From Symbiodinium natans (Eukaryota; Sar; Dinophyceae; Suessiales; Symbiodiniaceae): a DNA stretch of 64,000 nt. The DNA is taken from contig CAJNDS010000367.1 of the NCBI GenBank assembly GCA_905221605.1, positions 22,501-86,500 of the forward strand, read 5' to 3'. Below are positions 53,990 to 64,000 of this stretch, one piece after another (the stretch's first letter is position 1; each line of letters begins with the position of its first letter). The notes under the pieces were generated by a model, which did not search any database, was not told the origin of the DNA, and saw only the letters and a list, made by a program, of their open reading frames with translations. The position numbers and the translations under genes were made by a program.

Positions 53990-55071
53990 AGGTTCCGGAG
54001 AAAAGTGATCCGAACATCCGAAACGGCGATATACAAGATAGTTCGTCGATGCTCGACTCTGAGAGGCCAAAAGAAGGAGGCAGACATTGCGCGGCTTGAC
54101 CTCTGCGGGCAGCCTACCCGACAGCCTCACCAAAATTTGGCTTGGCGATCTGCATCCTCACATGTGACCTTCTATATGCTTTGAGAAGACGAAGGTCATG
54201 CCAAGCAACCTGGCGGTCCTGGGACCTGGTGGAACAACCGACTGCGGCCGCCCAGCCTTTGTCCTTCAAGGGTCTTAAGTTCGTGTCTGTCTTGTCCTTC
54301 AATGTAGGCAAGTTCGCAGACATACTGCAAAGCCAGGCACGTCCGAAGCCAGCGTTGCCGGAGCGACCGGTGGCGAAACAGACCTTCAGCCGGGACCCCA
54401 TCATCTTGTCCAGTTCAACCTGCGAAAGCCAGCGATAGCTCGGCGCTGTTGAGAAGCATGCGATGGTGCCGGACTTTATGCCAACGATATGGCGCAGCAA
54501 CTGACCACGTTGCAGGCCCATCACTTCACATGGCATGGAGCTTTGGAGCCACCCAGCGCCCCCCCCCCCCCTCTCTCCCCACATGCCCGATCTTCGTGAC
54601 TGTTGACACTTCGGACACGAGAGGGCGATCCGAGAGCCCGAGGGTCCTTCAGTTGTCAGTTCTACATGGATGAGAGTCGGCCCCATGCCACTCAGAAGCT
54701 GGACTGGAACAGTCTTCCGCTTGTGGCGGTGTTGTGGTCGCAATCTGAGGTCAGCAACCGACTTGGAGGCTGCTCTTGCATGCTCTTGCATGCTCTTGCA
54801 ACTTTCCCCTGCCAACAGCAGACACCGCGCAATGTCACCTGGAGGTTGGCTTGCCGCTTTCTAGGAGTCAGGAGGACAGCACAATCTGCAAGCAGAGGTA
54901 TCAGAAAGAAGCCTTGTCAGACAGATGCAGAGGACCTCTTGGATGTCGAAGAGAACCCAGTCCACATGGGAAACGAAATAGGCTGGGGCTGGAGAGTTTG
55001 CTCCTGCTGTTGCTGGATGTCAATTGTGGGTTCAAGGTTTCAGCAATGATGTCCACCACTCGTGCACGGTG
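53990..55071. other. Spacer with unassigned frames
   Basis: Long frames exist on both strands (54114-54815 on -, 54603-55049 on +) without family resemblance. A C13 run lies near 54558. A 10-base TGCTCTTGCA repeat occurs three times at 54771-54800. It probably holds the 3' end of the transporter gene. Confidence 0.35.
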
Positions 55072-55980
55072 ATTTTCATCAACTTGGTTGAGGACCTCGT
55101 GTTTTCCCGAATAAATGGATTTCACGAAGCCATGCACTATCGTTTGCAGGACGTGCCGATGATCATGTCAGAGATTACCGCAGCTGAGTTGCATTAAGTC
55201 ACAGGTGCCTCAAACGATCTCAAATGCTTGATGAATTCTGGATCCTGAAGGGGGATTCAGAGGTCCCTAAAATGCCCTAAGCTTGGAGATGTGCAGCTTC
55301 TGGCATGTCGAGGCCGTCTTCCAGCGCCGCAGCTCTGACTTGTCTTCTCCATGCGCCTGCTTTTCCTCGCCGTGCACCCCCCCTGTGCACCCCGTTCGCT
55401 CACCCTTAGGTCTCTTTCGTTTCTTTCCTCAACCCCGCATTAATCTGTCACACGGCAGGTGGCTTGACCATCTACCGGGCCAACATCGAGGACGACCAGG
55501 GGATGGGGACGTGCCGCATTTTCTGGCGTATAAGTGCATGAGCAGTGTCTGAGCCGAGAGATGCTTTGTACCTTTCCTACCCTGCAGAGGCTATGGATGA
55601 CGATCACGTGACTGGAGCATCTCGGGCACGCGGCCTCGTCCACAGTATTCCACGGTGTTCGTAGCGAATGCTGCCTTCTTGCCGTGTCTCAGAGCTGCAC
55701 CTCACACAAGATTAGTAAAACCAACTGAAGGGGCCTTCTGCCGCTTCTCAATGCACTCGGCTCGCTGATGTTCCCAGGCGGAGCCTCGCATGTTTATCAT
55801 ATTCGGAGCCTGCAGACCCACGGCAAGCTCCAGGCCCAGGGAGGGCAAAAGTCACTCGCAGTTCAAAAAAGGAATATTGTGTCTCTCACCGGTCAGGACT
55901 CGGAGCTCCTGGGTCTCAAGAAAGACTTGCTGGACCGTCGCGGGATGACGCTTCAAGTTGACAGACCCGACATGCCACCT
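55072..55980 (+). CDS. Unassigned protein-like exons
   Basis: One strongly protein-like exon at 55072-55196 (VIFINLVEDLVFSRINGFHE, then AMHYRLQDVPMIMSEITAAE) ends at TAA. Further frames follow at about 55458 (GGLTIYRANIEDDQGMGTCR) and about 55769-55980 (SHVYHIRSLQTHGKLQAQGG, then LTGQDSELLGLKKDLLDRRG). They may be one gene on the + strand. I do not recognise the family. Confidence 0.4.
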
Positions 55981-55984
55981 TGAG

Positions 55985-57898
55985 CATGCCTGGGTGTGAA
56001 AAAGAAAGGGAAGGTGAGAGAGAAGTGTACGTTGTTTTTTTCGTGACTTCAGTGCCATCCTGGGCGATGTAGTCATGTAGTCGAGTTGGGTCGTGTTCGG
56101 TGGGGGCGTCGGAGGAAACTGACAAGCAGTGACAAGTACAAAAACATGGTAGTAGAAAATAGAGAACACAACGTGACAAGCGAGCGAGCTCCCGCGAGAG
56201 AGGACCTGTTGCACTACAGGGTGCATTCTCCGTGCTCCGCCGGTCCAACTGCCTCGGCCTTGGCAAGCTGCAAGGCATAGGATGCAGACGAGAAGCAGGG
56301 GCCTCAAACCAAAGAGAGTTGAGAAATGCAAAACAGGCGCGAAGCATCTGCAGCTCCGAGGTGATGGACAGTTCCTGACGCAATTCTCGTGCATGGAATT
56401 TGCATTGCAAAACGCACCTAGCTGAAGAAGCTGTGATCCGGGCCGCCAAAATCGGCGGCGAAATCTCGAAATCAATTTGTTTTTCGAAGGGATTGTGGAG
56501 GCGACGACGCAAATCCTGCATTTGCCATGTTAAACACGTGGCTTTCCTCAATGGCCATTGGCTCCAAAGAGCGGGCCACGACGACGACGGAGCCAGCTTG
56601 TGTAAAGTGAGCATAGCGAGCTGAATCCGGGGGCATCACTCCCCCCCACGATGAGCAGACGGCTTGTACCAGGGCGGAGTGAGATCCTTAAGCCTTAAGC
56701 AGGCTTAGGCACAGTTTGCGGAAAGCTTTTTTAGCTTCGAAGCGTGTTCTGCCAAGGCCGCTCCCTGGTACTGTTCGGAAGCCCGCAGCTCTTAATCCGC
56801 TTGATTCTTATTTCTCTTTAGTTCGGTTTTGGCTTCCCTGCCCCGCCGCCTGCCGACCATGCGCAAACCACTGACGAAGATTCACCTTGCAATCGAGGTC
56901 GGCAGGAAGGCGTTGCTCTGCAAATACAGGGTTTTGATGGGGTTGTCTGTTGTACAGAAGGAACCACCAGCAGGCAAAATGCTGGCACCTTAGAGCTTCC
57001 ACTTTCCAGCCACAAGTGCTCCCCGAATCCTCCCGGCATGCCAGAACAGAGGTGGTCAAGACGGCAAAAGACGGCAACGAAATCTTTTGGTGTGCTCGCA
57101 GCCAATGGCATCCACTCAATGTGTAGGAGACGGCTCCAACCGTCCATGGGCGAGTTCAAGCGCATGGTGGGGCTGGTGGTTTCCACTGAGGCATTGGGCA
57201 TAAGCATCGCCGCGGTAACTCCCTGGCCTTCGCACCAAGAGGCCAAGATGAGCGTCATCGAGATTCTGAATGCCATTCGATCTCGATGCTGGGCACTTGT
57301 GTTTTTTCGTGTGCTGTTCTCAACCTGCCCCGCTGCCTCATCACGCGCCTCGCGCTCTGCAATGTTTCAATTTCACGATGGCTCAGGCCCAGAATGGACT
57401 GTCACACCGTGCCGTCTGCGGAAGGCGTTTCCTGGCGGTATGCTCTTGCTAACTGCTTGTTAGCTACTTAGCTGCCAGCGGCTGAATGCGCAAGGCACTG
57501 GCAGCCTTGCATGCAGAAACGAACCGAGGACGCTTAAGCTGAAGTGTAGTCTGGAATGGACTATGGGCTATTGCGCAATCTTGTTCATAAAGGCATGATT
57601 AAAAAGATTGCGGCTCCACGCCTTGCGAGGAGACGCTCCTCAGTCTGGCAAGTGCAGGATCTATCCGCAGTGCGGTGGCTCAGGGAGGGCTCAGGAAGGG
57701 CTCATGGAACGAAGCTGGAACTTTGCTTGCCGAAGCTGGCCTCGTCGATGTGGGTCTCAGCTTCACGCTTTGCTTTGTCTGGAGTTTGGACATGCTGGGG
57801 ACTTTCTGGCTTTCCCTCAGAAGGCTAGCTAGTTGCAGTAGAGCCACAGCCAGCATGACAGACTGATCCCGGCAGCAACTTGACAAACCGAGTACGTG
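55985..57898. other. Region of ambiguous coding potential
   Basis: Both strands have frames of 60-230 codons at 55852-56614 and 56818-57463. Near 57150 both strands look plausible (+: GEFKRMVGLVVSTEALGISI; -: NASVETTSPTMRLNSPMDGW), so strand cannot be decided by eye. No motif is recognised. Confidence 0.3.
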
Positions 57899-57901
57899 GG
57901 C

Positions 57902-58132
57902 AACTAAAGTAACTAAAGTAACTAAAGTAACTAAAGTAACTAAAGTAACTAAAGTAACTAAAGTAACTAAAGTAACTAAAGTAACTAAAGTAACTAAAGT
58001 AACTAAAGTAACTAAAATAGCTGAAGTAACTAAAGCAACAAAAGTAACTAAAGCAACTAAAGCAACTAAAGCAACTAAAGTAACTAAAGTAACTAAAATA
58101 ACTAAAGTAGCTATAGTAACTAAAGGAACTAC
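57902..58132 (+). repeat. 9-bp minisatellite AACTAAAGT
   Basis: About 25 units of AACTAAAGT. The first dozen are perfect and the rest vary (AACTAAAAT, AGCTGAAGT, AACTAAAGC, GACTAAAGG). Because the unit is three codons long, the - strand reads endless Val-Thr-Leu, which is a repeat artefact. Confidence 0.97.
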
Positions 58133-58731
58133 AGCACCAACTGATCTGAAGCATGGGCATAGAAGAATAACCTGGAACAAGCTGGACAGCTGGCCACGAC
58201 TGGCCAAGACGGGCACCTTCCAGCAAACGCAACGACGGGGATGACAATAATGGTAACTTAGCATTGCCATGCTGGCTGCTGGCGGCATGATACGGTGATG
58301 CTGCTTCAGGTCGGCGCTTCTGTACGTGTGGTGGTGCAGAACGTAAAATGTTACCGGAAGCTCATCTGAAATCGAATTCTGCGTGGCCCACCGCTCGTCT
58401 GCCAGTGAGCTAGGAGGTGTCAGGTCTGGGTGCCCTCTTTGGAGCTGTTTCCCACATCTTGCCAAGCCTGAAACGGACGCCTATACACTGTCAGAAGTTA
58501 ATCTGTCAGACATGAGAAGCCATTACAACTCACTACGTCATCTGCAAAAAAACTCTGACATTATGCAACCAAATTCTTTGCAAACAATTTGGTTGCATGT
58601 GACAGCACGTGTGGCAGCACGGTGAAAAGTCTGCAAGTTCTTCCACTCGGTGCTTCCGTCTAGAATGTAGAATGGGGGCGGGGAATTGAACAAATATTCC
58701 GGTTGTTTTTGCGCCATGGGCGAAAAGAATC

Positions 58732-59130
58732 ATGGTTCAGAATGCGCAGATGACTGTGGCTCTGACCCTTGCGTTCTTCAGCTTTCTGCTTGTTGTTGGA
58801 GCTGCTGCGTGGGTTCTGTGCAAAGTTTTGCCTAGAAGGATAGGGGTGTCTTCTCCTTTGCGACAAAATCGGAGTCGTTGCGCTACCTCCGGATCTGTGG
58901 TCGCAGTACCTGAAAATTCCGTGCCAGGGAGCCCGTGCAGAGATGAAAGCTCACGGCGTATCATATCCTGAGTGTTTCTGCTCAATGCGTTTTCTCTTCA
59001 GCTTCTCCGAAGAGCGAATTTCGTGAAGAGGGAATGACACACGGCGAAATGCAGCTTCCTGGGCCCACCATAGAATATCCGTTGGCACCAGAATCCAGGA
59101 GAGATGTACCTGTTTCCAGCAAGGCACAGG
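58732..59130 (+). CDS. Exons of a putative single-pass membrane protein
   Basis: The first frame (58732-58830) has a strong membrane segment, LTLAFFSFLLVVGAAAWVLC, followed by the basic stop-transfer stretch KVLPRR. A later frame at about 59003-59125 (EFREEGMTHGEMQLPGPTIE, then YPLAPESRRDVPV) is soluble and protein-like and may be the cytosolic part. No family is recognised. Confidence 0.4.
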
Positions 59131-59519
59131 TCATCAAATACTCGTATCCCGTGCATTGCACAGCGGGTTTCTTAGCTGGGGCTTGTGCAGAAGTTAACGT
59201 GCCTAAAGTTCAATTATTACTTGTTGCAAGGTTGTATAAGTCCGAGATGTTCCGCTCCACGGGTAGCTTGTTCAACTTGCAAAAGCAACGTACTTTTCGC
59301 GAGCGTGAGAAAAACTAAGACGACTACCATGACCCACAACAAAAGAAGGAGCTTAAACATCATCTTGGCAGGCTCTCTGCATATCGCTTTGGGTACCTGC
59401 AGTCGGCCACATATGCGGCACAGCTGTCTCGAACGATGCTGATGGCCACAGCTGTCCTAGCCTCAATAGCATCAGGAGTTCGCACGCAGCAAGTCAGACA
59501 GAATCGACAAAAGAATCTA

Positions 59520-59572
59520 CATATATACAATTACATATACATATACATATATATATATATATATATATGTAT
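59520..59572 (+). repeat. ATATAC / TA simple repeat
   Basis: ACATAT and TA dinucleotide units. The Tyr/Ile-rich tail of a long - strand frame here comes from this repeat. Confidence 0.9.
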
Positions 59573-59831
59573 ACATGGGCATGCAGATGCATGTGGGCTG
59601 CTCTAAAGTAGGGCCCGCTTGAAAAGTGGCTTCCAGAATCGAACGCACGGAGGGAAGCCCTGCAAACAGTAGGTCGCGGTCGGGTGGACTGGCTCGTCGA
59701 CTACAAGGCTGGGGGATTTTTGGGGCTTCATTGCCGTGACGTAGTGGGCAAAACAAGGTTGGGTAACGTTGGGTGAGCCAGGTGTTCGTTGCGACCAAGT
59801 ATAAGCATGGTTTGCGACTGACGACGGGTGT

Positions 59832-60546
59832 TTGGTTCTCACCGACTTGTCCGAGGCACTCTCCGAGGAGGAAGCGGCAAAGCGCGTGGCGAGGGAGTAT
59901 CCCGTTCCTTGCTGGCGTTGCGGCTTTCATACATCCAGCTGCACGCTGCCGCCAGAGCCCCTTGGCGAGTCGATGATCTCCTGGCCCCACTTTTCTGAAC
60001 TTAGCAACGCGCTCTCGGCTACTGCTGCTATGGTGGCTGTAATAGTGGCTGCGAGAGTGAGGTACGATGACAACCAGCGGCAGCAGCTGCAGATGATGAA
60101 CTGCGGCAAAGTTCAGTGCCTCGGAGCAAAAGCCATAAGCCACCAGATTCCAAAAGCTCTGCAAAGCCTCCGCCATGAGGAAGGCAATCGCCCAGTTCCA
60201 GGAGACTCCTGACACTTGCGGCTCTGTTGCCACTCTTGCGACTCTTGCGCCTTCCCCCCAGTTACAGTTTCGAGAGGATGACGAGCTGGAGGGCGACCAC
60301 TGGGCCAGCCCTGAGCAGGTGGCGGTGTGGCAGTACAAGAGCAAAGAAGCAGGACAGATCGTGGCACATCTTTCGCCCTGCTTTTGGGCTCTTGTGGCTT
60401 TGTGTGCTCGGAACCCTGGGGAACCCTGGGACCCTGAGAAAGGAGCCATTTGTGAGCAGTCGGGAGAGCTCTTGGACTACGACCAATTTGAGGCTGCAGC
60501 AGTGGTGGCGCTCCACGCGTGGAGTCACGTGACTTGGCTGTGCTGA
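59832..60546 (+). CDS. Unassigned protein-like exons
   Basis: Frames VLTDLSEALSEEEAAKRVAR (about 59835, continuing into REYPVPCWRCGFHTSSC with paired Cys), and LQFREDDELEGDHWASPEQV (about 60267) continuing to QYKSKEAGQIVAHL. The second follows an AG acceptor and is acidic. No family is recognised. A 310-codon - strand frame across the same region is judged spurious. Confidence 0.4.
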
Positions 60547-60580
60547 GACTCGCATGGACTTGCCCAGGTGCAGTACAGGA

Positions 60581-60583
<3 letters not shown>

Positions 60584-60619
<36 letters not shown>
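60584..60619 (+). repeat. TGC/CTG trinucleotide repeat (12 units)
   Basis: An uninterrupted CTG tract that would give poly-Leu, poly-Ala or poly-Cys. Context suggests an intron or untranslated position. Confidence 0.95.
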
Positions 60620-60915
60620 CATGCTGGTCTGCTATGTCTGCTGTCCCCCTGAAAAAGGTCATCATGGACGACTCGCAGTGTTGTGACCTTCTCCGGCCAC
60701 CTTTCTGCTGCATGGCTGCACTGGCATGGCTGCGGCATTGCCGCGCGGGCATGGTCGGCATACGAAGGCTTGTACAGGGTCTGGCACTGGCAGTGTTGCC
60801 TTTCCCCAAACAGGAACATCTGGGTTCGCTCTGCGGCTTGAAAGCCGCGTTTGCGTCTGTGTTGTGCGGATTTGCTTGGGGTTTGATCGGAAGATTGGTG
60901 AGTATGTAAGCCAGC

Positions 60916-62375
60916 CATTTCTACATACAGATACGCGAAAGAGCTGTACCGGACATGAACTCCGACGACGCTCGCGATGCAGCACGATGCCAGATCAAGC
61001 AGGGTGTTCCTCTGTCTTTTCTGGTACTTTCTGAGATATCACGCTTGTGAGAATGCAATGAAAAAATAGCGAGAGGCTGGAATGCTCAGACGGAAAACCC
61101 ACACGTGCTCGATGGTGTGCCGGAACTTTGCGCGCGTCCTGTTTGTTTGAGAGAGGTTCTGAATTGCTTCGAAGCTGAAGGTCTGCAAGCGCACCCCTCT
61201 TGGTCCACACTGTCGGTGGCGGTGCTTTTGGGAGGTGCCAACTCAGTCACCGAGCTTTCATGTCCAGAGCCCCACGATGTGTGCTGCCCGTGTGGAGGTG
61301 CCCTCTTGGCACTGGCGTTCTCCATTCTCGCTTCCCTCACGGTGTCTTGTTTTGCAGCGGGAGAGTTGTTTCTTAGAAGCCCAGCATCGAAGCGAACCCA
61401 TCCTTCTCGTACCTCTTACATCTTGTGCATGCAATACCACAGATATGACGTCACTGTCAGTGCTGGCCCTGAGGTCCTGAGCCCGTCGTCGACTCCCCAA
61501 CAGATATGGCATGGTGTGGTACGGTGTGTCGTGCATTCAACCGCGCGACGCTAAGGCCGACGCCGCATGGGCCGAGCTGCTCCCCGAACCTCTACGCGAC
61601 GCCCCGGTCCACGCCCCCGGCTGCGGCAGACCTACAGCAGGACCGGCGCACAGCTTCAAGGACGTTTTTCAGCTTTGCCACGCTTTTACTCATTTTTACT
61701 CCCCACTTTACCTCGCAGGAGCTCTTGAAGCACTGGATGAAGGATCACTCCCTCCGTGGCCTCCACGGAGCGCAGCACTTTGCGGAGAGCACGGCGAGCC
61801 TTTTCTCTGCTCTGTACCAGCGATTCGACTTCCAAGTCGACAACATCAGGCTCGGGGCCGATCTGACGGCAGAGTTGCCCCCGCTTTCTCCCCACTTCCT
61901 ATCACTTCCTCTAGTCTCCGTTAACTTGCGCACACTTGTACGCTTGGTACTGCCTGGTACTCATCCTTAGTCGAGTGCGCTAGGAACCAGTTCGACCACC
62001 TCCTGTCGCTCGGAGCCTAGCGTCTGGAGGCCTTAGCAGCCGAGAGAAATTGACGGAGTACAGTCTAGTGTATACACATGAGAACTCTTTGCGGAAGATG
62101 AAGATCAAGGCTCTGGCGCTCGCACTGCGCAGTCCTGGCAGACCTGGACCTGGAGCTCGAGGAAGAGGACGACTTCCTCACCGAAGCGGTCCCGGACTGA
62201 ACTGAACTTGAACTGGTTGAACCGCTTCGATGCACTGCAGCAACTCAAAGCTTTGTGCTTACTCTTGCGCATTGCTGGTTCTTTAGGTGGTGAACGAGCA
62301 AACTCTCCTTCACGAGGCTCTCAACGCAATGCACGCGCTCACCTCAGTGAAAGCAGATAATGTGGTCTGCTGAGT
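60916..62375 (+). CDS. Unassigned multi-exon gene
   Basis: Consecutive + strand exons with natural composition: SHFYIQIRERAVPDMNSDDA (about 60918, then ARCQIKQGVPLSF), VLDGVPELCARPVCLREVLN (about 61104), KADAAWAELLPEPLRDAPV (about 61553), ELLKHWMKDHSLRGLHGAQH (61720) continuing ASLFSALYQRFDFQVDNIRL, VLADLDLELEEEDDFLTEAV (about 62131) and VVNEQTLLHEALNAMHALTS (62287). They look like one helical protein with an acidic C-terminal region. I do not recognise the family. Confidence 0.45.
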
Positions 62376-63300
62376 AGTGTGGGGGGCGGGACCCCCGCGC
62401 CCCCTTCTTTAGTGGGGGGGGGCGGGGGAATTGGGGGGGGGGGGTCTGGCTGAAAATGATTTAAAAAGTCATGAGTTAAAATGAATGTCAAAGGGGCCCA
62501 TATGATCTTAAACGGGATGAGCTGAAACGAATGTAAATGGGATCCGTATGATTAAACAGGATCCATATGATTTTGAAAACGATGAGCTTATATGAATTTG
62601 AAAAGGATCCATAAGCTTTCAAAAGGGATGAGCTTGTATGAATCTTAAAGGGATCCATACGATTGTAAAAGTGATGAATTTATATGAGTTTAGAAGGGAC
62701 CCGTATGATTTTTACAGGGCTGAGATTGTATGGAATTGAAAGGGGTCCATACAATTTTAAGAGGGATGAATTTATGTGAGTTGAAAAAGGGGTCCATATG
62801 ATGTTAAAAGGGATCCATATGGTTTTTTAAACGGGATGAGTTTATATGAACTTAAAGGGGATCCATCTATCCCAACCAAGCCAGCCCGCAAAACACAGAA
62901 AATTCCGGGGGACCAACATTATATTTTATACGGCATTCGGTCAGCTGCTGGACTACCCCCTTAGAAACGTGATTGCCCCCCTTGGAATTTGATTGCCTGG
63001 CCTCGGTACAAAGGCATGTTAGAAGGAAATCTCAGCTTGGGGCTGGCCTGGAGACTTAAGATTCAGGGCCCGACAACCTCAGGCTTCAAGGTTTCAGGCT
63101 TTAAAACTTTTGCTACAACAACTCTATAGAAAACAGCCTCGCCGAAATTTTGCATCGCCCGATTTTTTTCTCACAATTCCGGGGAACCTCCTCAAATTGA
63201 CCCCGCTGGATAATTTTCGGATTTTTTCTCGCAATTCCGGGGGACCACACTAATCAGGATACAACATTAGGAGGAAAGAGGGGGTCTCGGGGTCTCTTGT
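62376..63300. other. Non-coding spacer with G runs and satellites
   Basis: G-rich runs at 62380-62450, the AT-rich satellite listed separately, then sequence with three copies of an AATTCCGGGGGACC-type motif (about 62900, 63175 and 63234), two of which lie in related 60-base blocks. No gene is seen. Confidence 0.5.
62450..62872 (+). repeat. AT-rich degenerate satellite around GGATCCATATGA
   Basis: About eight degenerate units of roughly 50 bases alternating GGGATGAGTTTATATGAA-like and GGATCCATATGATTTT-like halves. Spacing and sequence vary, so it is old. It is far more AT-rich than its surroundings. Confidence 0.8.
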
Positions 63301-63342
63301 CTGTGAGTCACAGCTTTAGCTTTGTTGGTTCACCCCCCTTCA

Positions 63343-63452
63343 GCTCTCTCACTCTCTCTCTCTCTCTCTCTTCAGCTCTCTCTCTCTCTCTCTGTCTCGC
63401 TCCCTCTCTCTCTCTCTCTTCAGCTCTCTCTCTTTCTCCTCGTGTCTCTCTG
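63343..63452 (+). repeat. CT microsatellite, interrupted
   Basis: CT dinucleotides broken by TTCAG and GTCTCGCTCC. TTCAGCTCTCTC begins each of three blocks, so a longer unit of about 35-48 bases has been duplicated. Confidence 0.9.
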
Positions 63453-63469
63453 TTTTGTCACTCCGCAGG

Positions 63470-63970
63470 CCGAGCTCTTAGAGGGCTTCCTGCGCTGGCG
63501 GGGCGCGCTGGCGGCCGAGCTGCAGGCGTTGGAGTCCGCGTGTTCATCTTCACCCTAAGAGCAAGGTTCATATATGTTCATTTTGGTTTTTCAAAAGGAG
63601 CCCCTGAGCCTGCACACCTTGGGCCTGGGCGGGACTCGCTGGGCGCAGCTGCCCAGCGGCACCTGGTTGGAGGCCTGGGTTCGCGAGTTGTTGGCGAGTG
63701 TCGCTGACTCCGAGATTCCGAGATTGCTCGTCTGACGTCCTGCAGGCGCGTAACCTCAAGCTCTCGTAGAGTTTATGCATGCATGCCATACGCGAGCATG
63801 TCACGGGATCACACGGGATCCACGAGACTTCAAGAAGCTGGACGCACAGCAGGTCAGGAGGTACTGCAGCTACTGGGATTAGAGGGCGCACCGGACTGGG
63901 AGAGAAAGAGCATCTCCACGGCATTCTCGGAGATCTTCACGGAACCGAACATCATAGCCACACAGGAGCT
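63470..63970 (+). CDS. Partial unassigned gene running off the window
   Basis: Exons AELLEGFLRWRGALAAELQA (about 63470, after a CAG|G acceptor) and AGQEVLQLLGLEGAPDWERK (about 63853) continuing to SISTAFSEIFTEPNIIATQE. Both have natural composition; the first has coiled-coil character. It probably continues past 64000. No family is recognised. Confidence 0.4.
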
Positions 63971-64000
63971 GACACTGGCCTGGAGGACCTGAACAAGTCC

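Noticed and set aside
54114-54815. 233-codon frame on the - strand
   Set aside because: Open but without recognisable motif, and crosses a C-rich run. Kept only as ambiguous spacer.
57902-58132. CRISPR-like array
   Set aside because: Contiguous 9-base units without spacers; a minisatellite in a eukaryotic genome.
59517-60449. 310-codon frame on the - strand
   Set aside because: It ends in a TA/ATATAC repeat and overlaps more natural + strand exons. No domain is seen.

Overview
This window reads as nuclear DNA of a dinoflagellate, most like the Symbiodiniaceae and their relatives. Coding sequence sits in many short exons of about 40-120 bases. The introns start with GA, GC or GT and end in AG followed by G. 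All recognisable genes lie on the + strand. The introns and spacers are full of microsatellites, homopolymer runs and short satellites. No bacterial gene structure is present, so operons, ribosome binding sites and rho-independent terminators do not apply. Most genes below were found by reading short exons frame by frame and matching them in order to conserved motifs of known families. Exon borders are approximate unless stated.

Layout. 1-7275: a decayed LINE-type retrotransposon. It carries an RNA-binding/OTU protease-like ORF, a second cysteine-protease-like ORF, a zinc-finger ORF, an endonuclease, a reverse transcriptase that has lost its catalytic core, and an internal inverted segment. 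7276-8912: simple repeats. 8913-9769: the C-terminal two thirds of an ammonium transporter in one exon. 10450-17000: an intron-rich gene for a long coiled-coil protein, containing a 1367-bp block in 2.7 tandem copies that triplicates several exons. 18587-25121: a nearly complete GH38 (lysosomal type) alpha-mannosidase with more than 30 exons. 25.1-32.4 kb: satellites and unassigned exons. 32447-35455: a tartrate-resistant (purple) acid phosphatase gene, followed by a poly-threonine ORF. 36-39.4 kb: a signal-peptide exon and other unassigned exons. 40263-43580: a kinesin-13-like motor gene. 45015-53904: an SLC26/SulP anion transporter with a C-terminal STAS domain. An intact intronless CDGSH iron-sulfur protein ORF (51572-51976) lies in one of its introns. 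54-64 kb: further protein-like exons of unknown identity, a 9-bp minisatellite, an AT-rich degenerate satellite and a CT tract.

Together the genes look like ordinary housekeeping loci: nitrogen uptake, sulfate or anion transport, glycan and phosphate-ester breakdown, and microtubule dynamics. They share one transcriptional direction, as expected for unidirectional arrays whose mRNAs are trans-spliced. The most unusual items are the double cysteine-protease content and internal inversion of the retroelement, the exon-amplifying tandem block, the CDGSH gene nested in a transporter intron, and the mixed GA/GC/GT donors that can be fixed to the base in the mannosidase gene.
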